Positions 40,032-48,875 are shown, numbered from the stretch's first letter. The stretch is 64,000 bases of DNA from Candidatus Planktophila lacus (GCF_002287925.1 NZ_CP016769.1:620001-684000), one strand, 5' to 3'. Made by a program: numbers and translations. Notes: generated by a model not told the origin, from the letters alone.

Positions 40032-41276
40032 ATGTCATTTGATGCAGTCGTAATCCGTGCGGATTTTCCGATCTTTGATCGCAAGATCCGCGATGGAAAG
40101 CGCCTGGTCTATCTAGATAGCGGTGCGACAAGCCAGAAGCCGAACATCGTTATCGATGCGGAAAGCGATTTCTATCGTTTACATAACGCTGCAGCTCATC
40201 GTGGCGCTCATCAATTGGCAGAGGAAGCGACTGACGGAATTGAATCTGCGCGTAAAGTTGTCGCTGATTTCTTGGGCGGCAAAGAAGATGAGATTGTCTT
40301 CACTAAAAGTTCTACAGAGGCGCTTAATCTATTGGCCTATGCGATCGGTTCTGCGCCAACCGGGAATAAGTTTCACCTAAAGGCTGGCGATGAGATAGTG
40401 GTTTCCGAGATGGAACATCACGCCAATTTGATTCCTTGGCAACAACTAGCAGCGCGCACAGGTGCGATTCTTAAATGGTTTGAGGTAACTCCTGAGGGGC
40501 GCTTAGATCTCTCAAATATCGATTCTATTATTACGACGAAGACCAAGATCGTTGCGCTAACTCACCAATCAAATGTTCTCGGAACTATTGTTCCATTGGA
40601 TGATCTGGTAAAGCGCACCCACGATGTAGGCGCCGTTTGCATCCTTGATGCTTGTCAATCAGTGCCGCATATGCCAGTTAACGTGGCAGATCTAGATATC
40701 GATTTCTTAGCCTTCTCTGGCCATAAAGCAGTTGGACCAACTGGAGTTGGAGTTCTCTGGGGAAGAGCGAATTTACTCGAAGAACTTCCGCCATTCCTAT
40801 TTGGCGGATCGATGATCGAGTCAGTGACTATGACTGAAGCAACTTGGGCACCAGCACCTCGTAAATTTGAACCAGGCGTTCCAAATATGGCGCAGATTGT
40901 TGGCTTTGGGGTCGCACTCAAGTACTTAACAAAGATCGGAATGGGTGCGATCCATAAACATGAAATCGAACTCACTAAATATGCGCTAGATGCAATGTCC
41001 GGTATTGATTCACTTCGTATTCTCGGCCCTCTAAATACGGATATGCGTGGGGGAGCGGTTTCCTTCACACTCGGTGAAATTCATCCGCATGACTTAGGAC
41101 AATTTTTAGATGATGCGGGAATCGCAGTTCGCACGGGACATCACTGCGCCTGGCCACTAACTCGCAAGATGGGCGTTGCCGCTACAACCCGTGCAAGTTT
41201 CTATCTCTACAACACCACCGAAGATATCGATCAACTTTGTGAATCGATCCTTGCTGCGCAGAAATACTTCGGCTAA
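40032..41276 (+). CDS. sufS: Cysteine desulfurase SufS
   Basis: PLP enzyme that takes sulfur from cysteine for cluster assembly. Seen: N-terminal VIRADFPIFDRKIRDGKRLVYLDSGATSQKP, the EMEHHANLIPW motif near residue 127, the PLP lysine in DFLAFSGHKAVGPTGVG near 233 and the persulfide-carrying Cys in RTGHHCAWPL near 370. 414 aa. The 20 bases between sufC and this ATG are AT-rich with no ribosome binding site, unlike most of the operon. Its stop overlaps the sufU start (TAATG). Confidence 0.96.
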   Translation: MSFDAVVIRADFPIFDRKIRDGKRLVYLDSGATSQKPNIVIDAESDFYRLHNAAAHRGAHQLAEEATDGIESARKVVADFLGGKEDEIVFTKSSTEALNLLAYAIGSAPTGNKFHLKAGDEIVVSEMEHHANLIPWQQLAARTGAILKWFEVTPEGRLDLSNIDSIITTKTKIVALTHQSNVLGTIVPLDDLVKRTHDVGAVCILDACQSVPHMPVNVADLDIDFLAFSGHKAVGPTGVGVLWGRANLLEELPPFLFGGSMIESVTMTEATWAPAPRKFEPGVPNMAQIVGFGVALKYLTKIGMGAIHKHEIELTKYALDAMSGIDSLRILGPLNTDMRGGAVSFTLGEIHPHDLGQFLDDAGIAVRTGHHCAWPLTRKMGVAATTRASFYLYNTTEDIDQLCESILAAQKYFG

Positions 41277-41716
41277 TGCAACTCGATAACCTTTATCAGG
41301 AAGTGATCCTTGATCACTATAAGAACCCGCAGAACAAGAAGCTATCAGCGACTTACGACGCACAGGTTCACCACGTAAACCCTTCTTGTGGCGATGAAAT
41401 TGATTTAAATGTAACGATCAAGAACGGCGAAGTATCCGCAATCACTTGGGATGGCGTTGGTTGTTCGATCTCTCAAGCCAGCGTCTCGGTTCTCACAGAC
41501 CTGTTAATCGGTAAGAGCATTTCAGATGCTTACCGAATATTTGATGAGTTTGTCGCCCTAATGCAGAGTAAAGGTGCGGTGACTGGAGATGAAGATCTCC
41601 TGGAAGATGCAGTCGCCTTTGCTGGCGTTTCTAAATATCCCGCACGAATCAAATGTGCCCTGTTGGGCTGGATGGCATTTAAAGATGCCAGCGTTCAAGC
41701 CCAATCCAAGGGCTAG
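41276..41716 (+). CDS. sufU: Zinc-dependent sulfur transferase SufU
   Basis: 146 aa, IscU-like fold. The three zinc/persulfide-related cysteines are present in NPSCGDEI, GVGCSISQAS and RIKCALLGW, and there is an Asp in the first motif, as in Gram-positive SufU. It accepts sulfur from SufS and passes it on. Its coupling with sufS (TAATG) supports that pairing. Confidence 0.95.
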   Translation: MQLDNLYQEVILDHYKNPQNKKLSATYDAQVHHVNPSCGDEIDLNVTIKNGEVSAITWDGVGCSISQASVSVLTDLLIGKSISDAYRIFDEFVALMQSKGAVTGDEDLLEDAVAFAGVSKYPARIKCALLGWMAFKDASVQAQSKG

Positions 41717-41755
41717 TAAGATCTAACCAGAGCAATCTACAAAACGGAGAAAATA

Positions 41756-42067
41756 ATGGCTGCAACAGTTGATGATGTAACAGAGGCGATGAAGGATGTC
41801 GTCGATCCCGAGCTCGGAATCAATGTTGTTGATCTTGGCCTTATCTACGATGTAATGGTCGACGATAACAATATCGCCGTACTAAATATGACTCTGACAT
41901 CTGCGGCTTGTCCATTGCAGGATGTAATCGAAGATCAAACTCGTCAAGCACTCGCACCTCATACTTCGGATGTAAAGATCAACTGGGTATGGATGCCACC
42001 TTGGGGTCCAGATAAGATTTCAGATGATGGGCGCGAACAACTACGTGCGCTTGGTTTTACCGTCTAA
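41756..42067 (+). CDS. sufT: SufT / MIP18-family Fe-S assembly protein (DUF59)
   Basis: A 103-aa single-domain protein with the DUF59 pattern DPELGINVVDLGLIYDV and TLTSAACPLQD, the conserved Cys near residue 60. Homologues help mature Fe-S proteins. It closes the SUF operon. A purine-rich ACGGAGAAAA precedes the ATG, so it has its own ribosome binding site after a 39-base gap. Confidence 0.94.
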   Translation: MAATVDDVTEAMKDVVDPELGINVVDLGLIYDVMVDDNNIAVLNMTLTSAACPLQDVIEDQTRQALAPHTSDVKINWVWMPPWGPDKISDDGREQLRALGFTV

Positions 42068-42116
42068 CCTAAATTAGCGTTAGCGATCTAGCAATTTATT
42101 TGATCGGAAGCTCTTT

Positions 42117-43985
42117 ATGTCAATGCATGCTGGCTGGATGGCGCTTCGCACGTTAAGTTCTGATCAATCTGTAAAAAACGCCAAGTTAAAGCCCGGCACG
42201 TTAAAGCGAATATTTGCCTATGCGATCCCATATAAATCGGTCTTTGCGCTCTTTCTAATCTGTTTAATTGCCGACGCAGTTCTAACCGTGGCCACCCCGC
42301 TTCTGCTTCGCGAACTTATCGATAACGGAGTAATTCCTAAAGATCGCTCAGTCGTCACAACTATGGCGGTAGCGGTTGCGCTCCTTGCTATCGCTAGCGC
42401 TCTGGTAAATATCGTTGTACGTTGGATTTCAGCAAAGATTGGCGAAGGTCTTATCTATGATCTTCGCTCTCAAGTCTTTCGCCATGTTCAAGAGCAGTCG
42501 ATCGCATTCTTTACGCGCACTCAGACTGGTGCGTTAATTTCCCGAATTAACTCCGATGTTATTGGAGCCCAACGCGCATTTACATCCACATTCTCCGGAA
42601 TCATCAGCAATGTTCTGACCCTGGTCTTGGTAGTTGGAACTATGTTGGCGCTTAGTTGGCAGATCACCGTAGCCTCGCTTCTCCTGCTGCCAATTTTCTT
42701 AGCTCCAACAAAGTGGATCGGTTCACGCCTGCAGGGTTACACCCGAGATTCATTTGAAGTAAATGCCCAAATGTCATCGACGATGACCGAACGTTTCAAC
42801 GTATCTGGGGCGCTCTTGGTAAAGCTTTATGGTGATCTAAATCAGGAATCAAAAGAGTTTAAGACCAAAGCACGTAAAGTCGCCGATATCGGTATCTCAA
42901 TGGCGATGCTCAACACCTTCTTCTTCATTGCGTTGATAAGTATCGCTGCTCTTGCCACTGCAATTGCTTATGGCATCGGCGGACATCTAGCGATTGATGG
43001 TTCGATAACTGTTGGAAGTTTGATTGCAATAACCACTTTGCTTGCCCGTCTTTACGGTCCACTGGTTGCTCTGGCCACAGTGCGCGTGGATGTTATGGGC
43101 GCACTTGTCTCTTTTGAGCGAGTCTTTGAAGTCCTTGATCTAGAACCTATGGTCAAAGAGATATCAGCACCGAAGAAGTTGGAAAGTAAGACGCCTGCAA
43201 TTACTTTTAATGAAGTGCGCTTTACCTATCCGAAAGCGCAAGAGATCTCTCTTGCCTCCCTTGAAGCCGCTTTTCTACCTGAGGTAAAGGACTCTGAAGA
43301 GATTCTCAAAGGAATCTCATTTGAAGTAAAACCTGGAACGGTAACAGCGCTCGTTGGTCCGTCGGGTGCAGGAAAGACAACTATCAGCGCGCTACTTCCG
43401 AGACTTTACGATGTTACAGGTGGCTGTATTTCGATTGATGGTGAAGATATCCGTAACTTCACCCTTAATTCACTTCGCGGATCTATTGGTGTTGTTATGC
43501 AAGATTCACATCTTTTCCACGCAACAATTACCGAAAATCTAAGATATGCAAAGAGCGATGCCACACTCGATGAGATGAAGGTCGCTTGTGAAGCAGCGCA
43601 GATTTGGGATCTAGTCTCAACACTTCCAAACGGTTTGGAGACAATGGTTGGAGAACGCGGCCACCGTTTATCTGGCGGCGAAAAGCAACGTTTGGCAATT
43701 GCGCGGTTACTGTTGAAATCTCCAAGCATCGTAATTCTCGATGAAGCAACCGCTCACCTTGATTCTGAAAATGAAGAGTTAGTTCAAAAGGCGCTAGCGC
43801 AAGCGTTATATGGACGCACCAGTATTGTGATTGCGCATCGCTTGAGCACCGTCATGGGCGCAGATCAGATAATCGTTCTTGAAAATGGATCCATCGTCGA
43901 ACGCGGAAAACATGAGGAGCTAGTGCTAACTGGTGGGCTCTATTCCGAGCTCTTTGCTCGTCAAGATTTGACCACGCCTAATTAA
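42117..43985 (+). CDS. ABC exporter, half-transporter with fused ATPase
   Basis: 622 aa: a type IV (exporter) membrane domain with six helices at roughly residues 35-335, then an ATPase domain. ATPase motifs: Walker A GPSGAGKTTISALL near 410, signature LSGGEKQRLAIARLL near 520, Walker B IVILDEATAHLD, H-loop IVIAHRLST. It should act as a dimer exporting an unknown, probably hydrophobic, compound. Alternative start ATG 42123 lies two codons in. Its last 60 bases overlap the convergent SURF1 gene. It follows sufT by 49 bases but its function need not relate to Fe-S. Confidence 0.9.
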   Translation: MSMHAGWMALRTLSSDQSVKNAKLKPGTLKRIFAYAIPYKSVFALFLICLIADAVLTVATPLLLRELIDNGVIPKDRSVVTTMAVAVALLAIASALVNIVVRWISAKIGEGLIYDLRSQVFRHVQEQSIAFFTRTQTGALISRINSDVIGAQRAFTSTFSGIISNVLTLVLVVGTMLALSWQITVASLLLLPIFLAPTKWIGSRLQGYTRDSFEVNAQMSSTMTERFNVSGALLVKLYGDLNQESKEFKTKARKVADIGISMAMLNTFFFIALISIAALATAIAYGIGGHLAIDGSITVGSLIAITTLLARLYGPLVALATVRVDVMGALVSFERVFEVLDLEPMVKEISAPKKLESKTPAITFNEVRFTYPKAQEISLASLEAAFLPEVKDSEEILKGISFEVKPGTVTALVGPSGAGKTTISALLPRLYDVTGGCISIDGEDIRNFTLNSLRGSIGVVMQDSHLFHATITENLRYAKSDATLDEMKVACEAAQIWDLVSTLPNGLETMVGERGHRLSGGEKQRLAIARLLLKSPSIVILDEATAHLDSENEELVQKALAQALYGRTSIVIAHRLSTVMGADQIIVLENGSIVERGKHEELVLTGGLYSELFARQDLTTPN

Positions 43986-44672
43986 GATTCTGCCGTAGAT
44001 AATTAGCCCGGCGAAGAAGATCCATTGCAGCGAGTAAGCAATATGTGGCCCATCGCTTAACTCAGGCACTTGCGCAGGCACAGCTGGAGTCAGTGATGGT
44101 TGGGAACCGCTCAGTAAATCTAAGTAGAAACCTTCGGATGTCGAATCTGATTGAGCATTTAACTTTGAGATCATTCCCGCGCCACTTGCAGGAAGTGCGA
44201 AGAAAGCGCCTTGTGGAAGTGATCTATCCAAACGAAACCGCGCAGTTAGAGAAACTGCACCGGTCGGGGCAGTAGAGACAACTGGTGCGGTAGCTGCATC
44301 CTTGCCAGCTTTTACCCATCCACGATCAACCCAGAAAGATCGGCCATCGCTTGCGGTAAATCTAGTTAGTACCTCATAGCCATAGACGCCTTCAAAGTAT
44401 CGATTCTTAAGCAGAATTTGATTGGTTGAATCGAAGGAACCTTCTACTGTAACTGTGCGCCATTCGTACTTCACAAAATTATCTTTTATATCATTCAATT
44501 CGACTGGATTAAGAGTTAACTGCGCCTCAATACCTTGGTTACGATCTTGGCGATCTATACCGCGCTGAAACTGCCACTGACTAGCCCAAAGACATCCCAA
44601 GATTAGTAATAGCGCGAGAAGATGCTTTAGAAAAGTATTAGATTCCTTCTCTGAAGAGCGCTCACTAGACAT
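43926..44672 (-). CDS. SURF1-family cytochrome oxidase assembly protein
   Basis: 248 aa with a hydrophobic helix near residues 16-33 and another near 205-225, the two-helix topology of SURF1, enclosing an extracytoplasmic domain. Conserved features include WQFQRG after the first helix, the WRTVTVEGSFD strand, ILLKNRYFEGVYGYEVLTRF and FWVDRGWVKAG. SURF1 aids insertion of haem A into cytochrome oxidase, which fits with ctaA 8 kb away. TAGACT (44679-44684 on its strand) ends 6 nt before the ATG. Its 3' end runs 60 bases into the convergent ABC exporter gene. Confidence 0.9.
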   Translation of the reverse strand: MSSERSSEKESNTFLKHLLALLLILGCLWASQWQFQRGIDRQDRNQGIEAQLTLNPVELNDIKDNFVKYEWRTVTVEGSFDSTNQILLKNRYFEGVYGYEVLTRFTASDGRSFWVDRGWVKAGKDAATAPVVSTAPTGAVSLTARFRLDRSLPQGAFFALPASGAGMISKLNAQSDSTSEGFYLDLLSGSQPSLTPAVPAQVPELSDGPHIAYSLQWIFFAGLIIYGRILIRRGQILTSKELGIEPTS

Positions 44673-44711
44673 GTATTGAGTCTAGCCAATCGATAATTCT
44701 AGAAAGATTAT

Positions 44712-45005
44712 TTACTCTAGGGATTTCGCTTTATCTGAAACCAAGCCAGAGCCCGGCGCAAAAGACTCACGACCAGCATTTGCGATGACTACTGCAAAAT
44801 ATGGAAGCGTTACTGCGCCTAGGAGTGCAAACCAGCGATAAGGACTAGGCAGAATCACCGTCAGAATGAAGCAAAAGGTACGGATCATCATTGAATAGAA
44901 GTAGCGACGTTGACGCCCTGCTTGATCACGAGTCAGTGATGCAGGAGCGGCGGTGATGTCATAAACCGCAGGAGCCTTACTTGCTGACTTGCGTCTGATC
45001 GCCAT
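44712..45005 (-). CDS. DUF3099-family membrane protein
   Basis: 97 aa, basic N-terminus, two hydrophobic helices (about residues 38-55 and 60-78). DUF3099 proteins are actinobacterial and uncharacterised; their neighbourhood with SURF1 and fabG is conserved in many relatives. TACTCT ends 6 nt before the ATG (45012-45017 on its strand). It is divergent from fabG and 39 bases from SURF1. Function unknown. Confidence 0.8.
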   Translation of the reverse strand: MAIRRKSASKAPAVYDITAAPASLTRDQAGRQRRYFYSMMIRTFCFILTVILPSPYRWFALLGAVTLPYFAVVIANAGRESFAPGSGLVSDKAKSLE

Positions 45006-45011
45006 GACCTA

Positions 45012-45080
45012 AGAGTAAGGCGCCTAACCGTGGCGCGCCCGCCGAAAACGGCAAGTTACGCGTAAGTAGCAGGGTAAGTT
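45012..45080. promoter_or_regulatory. Divergent -10-like boxes of DUF3099 gene and fabG
   Basis: In the 82-nt divergent gap the minus strand carries TACTCT (45012-45017), 6 nt before the DUF3099 ATG. The plus strand carries TAAGTT (45075-45080), 7 nt before the fabG ATG. Neither gene has a ribosome binding site at a useful spacing, so both look leaderless. -35 elements are not evident. Confidence 0.45.
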
Positions 45081-45087
45081 TTGTCAT

Positions 45088-45804
45088 ATGTCCGAGGAAT
45101 CAAAAGCAATCGCTCTGGTCACCGGCGGAAATCGCGGTATTGGATTAGCGATCGCGCAATCACTTAAAGCAGATGGCCATCATGTAGTTGTTACCTATCG
45201 CAGCGGTAGCGCACCTACTGGATTTAGCGCAGTGCAGATGGATGTGACTTCCTCTGAAAGCGTTGATGCCGCCTTCGCTGAAATTGAATCGCAATGGGGT
45301 TTGCCTGAAATCATCGTGGCTAATGCCGGCATCACCAAAGATGGTCTAGTCATGCGAATGTCAGATGAAGATTTTGAGAGCGTTATCAACGCCAATTTAA
45401 CTGGCGCCTTTCGCGTTGCAAGACGAGCGACCAAGGGTCTGCTTAAGTTAAAACGCGGACGACTTATATTTATTGGATCTGTTGTCGGGGGAGTCGGAGC
45501 TGCTGGCCAGGTTAACTACTCGGCAAGTAAATCGGGTCTACTCGGAATGGCTCGTTCTTTTGCTCGCGAACTTGGTTCCCGCGGTATTACCGCAAATGTG
45601 ATCGCTCCAGGATTTGTCGAAACTGATATGACGGCAGCCCTCGATGAAAAACGCAGATCCGAAATCGCTGCTTCTGTGCCGCTCGGTCGTTTCTGCTCTG
45701 CAGATGAGATCGCAAAAGTAGTTAGCTTTGTGGCATCACCTGCAAGTGGTTACATCACGGGTGCTTTGATTCCAGTAGATGGCGGATTAGGAATGGGACA
45801 TTAA
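45088..45804 (+). CDS. fabG: 3-oxoacyl-ACP reductase
   Basis: NADPH-dependent short-chain dehydrogenase that reduces 3-oxoacyl-ACP in fatty-acid elongation. TGGNRGIGLAIA (residues ~11-22) binds NADPH, VANAGIT follows, and the catalytic Ser-Tyr-Lys set is in FIGSVVGG and YSASKSG. The C-terminal substrate loop (APGFVETDMT) is typical. 238 aa. It is immediately followed by fabI, as FabG1-InhA are in mycobacteria, so the pair likely works as successive reductases. Confidence 0.94.
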   Translation: MSEESKAIALVTGGNRGIGLAIAQSLKADGHHVVVTYRSGSAPTGFSAVQMDVTSSESVDAAFAEIESQWGLPEIIVANAGITKDGLVMRMSDEDFESVINANLTGAFRVARRATKGLLKLKRGRLIFIGSVVGGVGAAGQVNYSASKSGLLGMARSFARELGSRGITANVIAPGFVETDMTAALDEKRRSEIAASVPLGRFCSADEIAKVVSFVASPASGYITGALIPVDGGLGMGH

Positions 45805-46572
45805 ATGGGAATTCTTCAAGGTAAAAATATTCTTGTAACTGGCGTATTAACAGATGGCTCGATCGCTTTCCATATTGCCAAGATTGCGCAGGAACAAGGC
45901 GCCAACGTACTGCTCTCTTCTTACGGTCGCGTAATGAGTTTGACTACTCGTATTTCAGGTCGCTTGCCACAACCAGCTCCAGTCATCGAACTCGATGTTA
46001 CAAATCAAGAACATCTCGATGCTCTTTCCGGTCGAGTTAAAGAACATCTCCCACACCTTGATGGCGTTGTTCACTCAATTGGTTTTGCCCCCGAAGCAGC
46101 GCTCGGTGGAAATTTCCTAAACACTGCTTGGGAAGATGTAGCAACCGCAGTTCATGTTTCTGCATATTCGCTTAAATCTTTAACGATGGCTGCGCGCCCA
46201 CTGTTTAACGGTGGGGGATCTGTTGTAGGCCTTGATTTCGATGCCACTGTTGCTTGGCCAAAGTACGACTGGATGGGCGTTGCAAAGGCAGCGCTTGAAT
46301 CGACATCTCGTTACCTGGCCCGCGACTTAGGCGCAGAAAATATTCGTGTTAACTTGGTTGCAGCAGGTCCAATTCGCACCATGGCGGCAAAATCAATTCC
46401 GGGCTTTGATGAATTTGAAAAGGTCTGGAATGAACGCTCCCCACTGGAATGGGATGTAACCGATCCAGTGCCTGCCGCCCAGGCTGTTGTGGCCCTGTTA
46501 TCTGACTGGTTCCCGAAGACAACGGGCGAAATCGTGCATGTAGACGGCGGTTTGCACGCGATGGGCGCTTAA
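45805..46572 (+). CDS. fabI: Enoyl-ACP reductase (FabI/InhA type)
   Basis: 255 aa. Short-chain dehydrogenase variant with the enoyl-reductase N-terminus (LQGKNILVTGVLTDGSIAFHIAKIAQEQGA), HSIGFAP, and the active-site Tyr/Lys in YDWMGVAKAALES. It performs the last reduction of each fatty-acid elongation cycle. In mycobacteria the homologue InhA is the isoniazid target. It begins directly after the fabG stop. The final bases and the following gap hold the infC promoter. Confidence 0.94.
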   Translation: MGILQGKNILVTGVLTDGSIAFHIAKIAQEQGANVLLSSYGRVMSLTTRISGRLPQPAPVIELDVTNQEHLDALSGRVKEHLPHLDGVVHSIGFAPEAALGGNFLNTAWEDVATAVHVSAYSLKSLTMAARPLFNGGGSVVGLDFDATVAWPKYDWMGVAKAALESTSRYLARDLGAENIRVNLVAAGPIRTMAAKSIPGFDEFEKVWNERSPLEWDVTDPVPAAQAVVALLSDWFPKTTGEIVHVDGGLHAMGA

Positions 46573-46581
46573 AGGTAAAGT
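46552..46581 (+). promoter_or_regulatory. Candidate infC operon promoter inside the fabI 3' end
   Basis: TTGCAC (46552-46557), 18 nt and TAAAGT (46576-46581) are a good pair. Transcription would start near 46588, giving a leader of about 225 nt before infC. The -35 box lies within the last codons of fabI. Confidence 0.6.
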
Positions 46582-46587
46582 ACGGCT

Positions 46588-46815
46588 CAGACCAGTGGCT
46601 TTGGCTACTGCAAGAGGAGCTCACCGCTCCCACCTTCTTGGCCTAGATTCTAGAGCTGGCTGGTTTGTCGAAAGTAAGCCGCCTTCCAGGCGCGTTTTTC
46701 TTTCCTTAGCGGTGCGCGATTTCTGCGGTAAACCCCGGCTACTAAAGTCAAAATCGACAGAACGAAGTTCAAAAGAGAACAGCGTTCAAAAGTAGTAACC
46801 AACTAAGGAGCACAA
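46588..46815 (+). promoter_or_regulatory. Long infC leader with an intrinsic terminator
   Basis: Within the leader CGCCT-TCC-AGGCG (46680-46692) makes a 5-bp hairpin followed by CG and five T (46695-46699): a short terminator ahead of infC. CTAGATTCTAG (46643-46653) upstream can form a small competing hairpin. Infrequent termination here would limit infC-rpmI-rplT expression, and in several phyla this operon is controlled by IF3 or L20 feedback. Which signal, if any, acts here cannot be read by eye. An AAGGAG (46805-46810) lies five bases before the ATC start of infC. Confidence 0.6.
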
Positions 46816-47406
46816 ATCACAACTGAACCGCGCATCAATGACCGTATCCGCACACCTCAAATTCGTCTCATCGGCCACACCGGTGATCAAGTTGGAGTTG
46901 TAGATATTGAAGTAGCGCTACAGATGGCAGATGAAATTGGTTTAGATCTCGTTGAGATCGCGCCAGAGGCAAATCCACCTGTATGCAAAATCATGGACTT
47001 CGGCAAGTACAAGTACGAAATTGCCCAGAAGGCCCGTGAAGCTCGTCAGAACCAGACCCACATTGTGGTGAAGGAAGTGCGATTGACACCAAAGATTGAA
47101 AATCACGATTACGAAACTAAACGTAACGCAATCGTGAAATTCTTAAAGGGTGGCGACAAGGTAAAGATCACGATGAAGTTCCGCGGACGCGAACAAACTC
47201 GCCCCGAGCTTGGTTTCAAATTGCTACAACGTCTTGCAGAAGATGTTGCAGAAGTTGCTTTTGTTGAGTTCGCCCCTAAGCAAGAGGGTCGAAATATGAC
47301 GATGGTGCTGGGGCCGACAAAGAAGAAGACTGAAGCGGTTGCAGAGCAGAAGGCAGCGCGCGCAGCCAAGGAAAAGGCAGCGCTCGAGGCGGCAGAAGAG
47401 AAGTAA
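46816..47406 (+). CDS. infC: Translation initiation factor IF-3, AUC start
   Basis: 196 aa. The frame is open from ATC 46816 and encodes [19 protein letters not shown], the family N-terminus, 36 residues before the first ATG (46924). AAGGAG lies five bases upstream, so ATC is the natural start. IF3 keeps the 30S subunit apart and rejects non-canonical starts, which lets infC regulate itself through its own AUC/AUU codon. The N domain, linker ([17 protein letters not shown]) and C domain ([25 protein letters not shown]) are complete, with an Ala/Lys/Glu-rich tail. Any annotation using ATG 46924 would lose part of the N domain. Confidence 0.93.
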   Translation: MTTEPRINDRIRTPQIRLIGHTGDQVGVVDIEVALQMADEIGLDLVEIAPEANPPVCKIMDFGKYKYEIAQKAREARQNQTHIVVKEVRLTPKIENHDYETKRNAIVKFLKGGDKVKITMKFRGREQTRPELGFKLLQRLAEDVAEVAFVEFAPKQEGRNMTMVLGPTKKKTEAVAEQKAARAAKEKAALEAAEEK

Positions 47407-47470
47407 AGAGTTTTTCTAGTTTCAAAAGTTTTTCAAGTTTTATAAGACGACGAAGTACAGGAGAAGATAA

Positions 47471-47668
47471 ATGCCAAAGATGAAGACCCACAGTGGCGCG
47501 AAGAAGACTTTTCGCGTAACCGGTTCAGGAAAGATCATGCACGAGCGTGCAGGCAAGCGCCACCTTTTGGAGCGTAAGTCATCTCGCGTAACTCGTCGTT
47601 TGAGTACCGAACAAGCAGCAAAGCCAACCGTCGCAATGACAGCCAAGCGCATGCTTGGCCTTAAGTAA
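47471..47668 (+). CDS. rpmI: 50S ribosomal protein L35
   Basis: 65 aa, highly basic, [21 protein letters not shown] and [22 protein letters not shown] are the family N-terminus and core. AGGAGAAG lies before the ATG. It follows infC by 64 bases and precedes rplT by 14, the universal infC-rpmI-rplT order. Confidence 0.96.
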   Translation: MPKMKTHSGAKKTFRVTGSGKIMHERAGKRHLLERKSSRVTRRLSTEQAAKPTVAMTAKRMLGLK

Positions 47669-47682
47669 GGAGTGTGAATTAA

Positions 47683-48042
47683 ATGAGAGTAAAACGTGGA
47701 GTTCACGCTGCTAAGAAGCGTCGCACAACCCTTGAACGCGCTAGCGGATACCGCGGTCAGCGTTCCCGTCTTTTCACAAAGGCGAAAGAGCAAGTCACTC
47801 ACTCAATGGTTTACGCGTTTAACGACCGTAAAGATAAGAAGGGTGATTTCCGTCAGCTATGGATTCAGCGCATTAACGCTGCAGCCCGCGAAAACGGAAT
47901 GACTTACAACCGTTTCATCCAAGGCCTAAAGGCTGCTGGCGTTGAAGTTGATCGTCGCGTTCTATCCGACATCGCAACAAACGATCCAGCAACATTTAAG
48001 ACACTTGTTGATCTAGCTCGCAAGAACCTAGTCAGCGCCTAA
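47683..48042 (+). CDS. rplT: 50S ribosomal protein L20
   Basis: 119 aa with the L20 pattern [30 protein letters not shown] and the C-terminal [27 protein letters not shown]. It binds 23S rRNA early in assembly, and in many bacteria L20 also represses its own operon. The operon ends at the hairpin that begins 17 bases after this stop codon. Confidence 0.96.
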   Translation: MRVKRGVHAAKKRRTTLERASGYRGQRSRLFTKAKEQVTHSMVYAFNDRKDKKGDFRQLWIQRINAAARENGMTYNRFIQGLKAAGVEVDRRVLSDIATNDPATFKTLVDLARKNLVSA

Positions 48043-48050
48043 CTGTTTAA

Positions 48051-48830
48051 ATGATTGAGAGCCTTCACTCGCCGCATATCGCGCGGGTGAAGGCTCTTAT
48101 TTCATCCCGCGGCAATAAAGAGCGCGGAGAGCATGGAGAATTTATCGCCGAAGGCCTGCAATGCGCCCGCGAAGCGTTAGCAGCAGCGTCTGGTCCAAAG
48201 ATTAAAACTCTCTTTTTAACTGAGAGTGGCCAATCGCGCATCGATACCGCCGGTTTGGATACATCAAGCGTCGAAACAATTTTGGTTAGCGAGCCGGTAA
48301 TGGCTGCAATGTCCTCAACGATTACACCGCAAGGAATCCTTAGCGTCTGTGAAATCGGGCGTAATGAATTTTCTGATCTAAAGTTGAGCGGTAGTTCAAG
48401 ATTTATTTATCTACATGAAATTCAAGATCCAGGAAATGCTGGAACAATTCTGCGCAGTGCCGACGCTATGGGTATTGATGCGGTGATCACATCCCCCGGA
48501 AGCGTCGATATGTATTCGCCAAAGGTAGTTCGCGCAACTGCGGGATCGCTCTGGCATATTCCGCTTTATTCGGGAATCACTCTTTCAACACTCTCCGAGA
48601 AATTCCCAACCATTACCAAGTTGGCGCTATCCGCGCAGGGAAAGACTTCGCTTTTAGAACTTGAAAAAGTTGGAGATTGTGTAGCGATATTCGGAAATGA
48701 AGCGCGCGGCATTGATACCTTGATTAGCGGCGATGTTATTGCAGTAAATATTCCAATGAAAGGCAACGCCGAGAGCCTAAATCTTTCCGCGGCAGCCTCA
48801 ATTGTTATGTTCCATCTCGCCGCTCTTTAA
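48051..48830 (+). CDS. TrmH/SpoU-family RNA 2'-O-methyltransferase
   Basis: 259 aa. An N-terminal substrate-binding region (RVKALISSRGNKERGEHGEFIAEGLQ) is followed by the SPOUT domain with LHEIQDPGNAGTILRSADAMGIDAVI, FGNEARGID and IPMKGNAESLNLSAAASIV, the knotted AdoMet site. Family members methylate 23S rRNA or tRNA ribose; the target here is not evident. Start ATG 48051 is supported by family resemblance of the first residues, but the first 18 codons also form the strong hairpin at 48059-48096. Lies between rplT and pheS, as in other actinobacteria. Confidence 0.9.
   Translation: MIESLHSPHIARVKALISSRGNKERGEHGEFIAEGLQCAREALAAASGPKIKTLFLTESGQSRIDTAGLDTSSVETILVSEPVMAAMSSTITPQGILSVCEIGRNEFSDLKLSGSSRFIYLHEIQDPGNAGTILRSADAMGIDAVITSPGSVDMYSPKVVRATAGSLWHIPLYSGITLSTLSEKFPTITKLALSAQGKTSLLELEKVGDCVAIFGNEARGIDTLISGDVIAVNIPMKGNAESLNLSAAASIVMFHLAAL
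48059..48103 (+). terminator. Terminator of infC-rpmI-rplT, inside the next gene
   Basis: GAGCCTTCAC (48059-48068) pairs perfectly with GTGAAGGCTC (48087-48096); TCGC/GCGG extends the stem to about 14 bp with one G-T pair. TTATTTC follows. The hairpin lies entirely within codons 3-18 of the methyltransferase gene. It is the only terminator candidate after rplT. Confidence 0.75.
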
Positions 48831-48875
48831 TCGCATCGAAGTTCAAATATCCCGCATCTTGGAAAGGTCACAGGA

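Noticed and set aside
46595-46795. 66-aa plus-strand frame in the infC leader
   Set aside because: It covers the leader terminator, lacks a start signal and has no family resemblance. A short upstream ORF cannot be wholly excluded.
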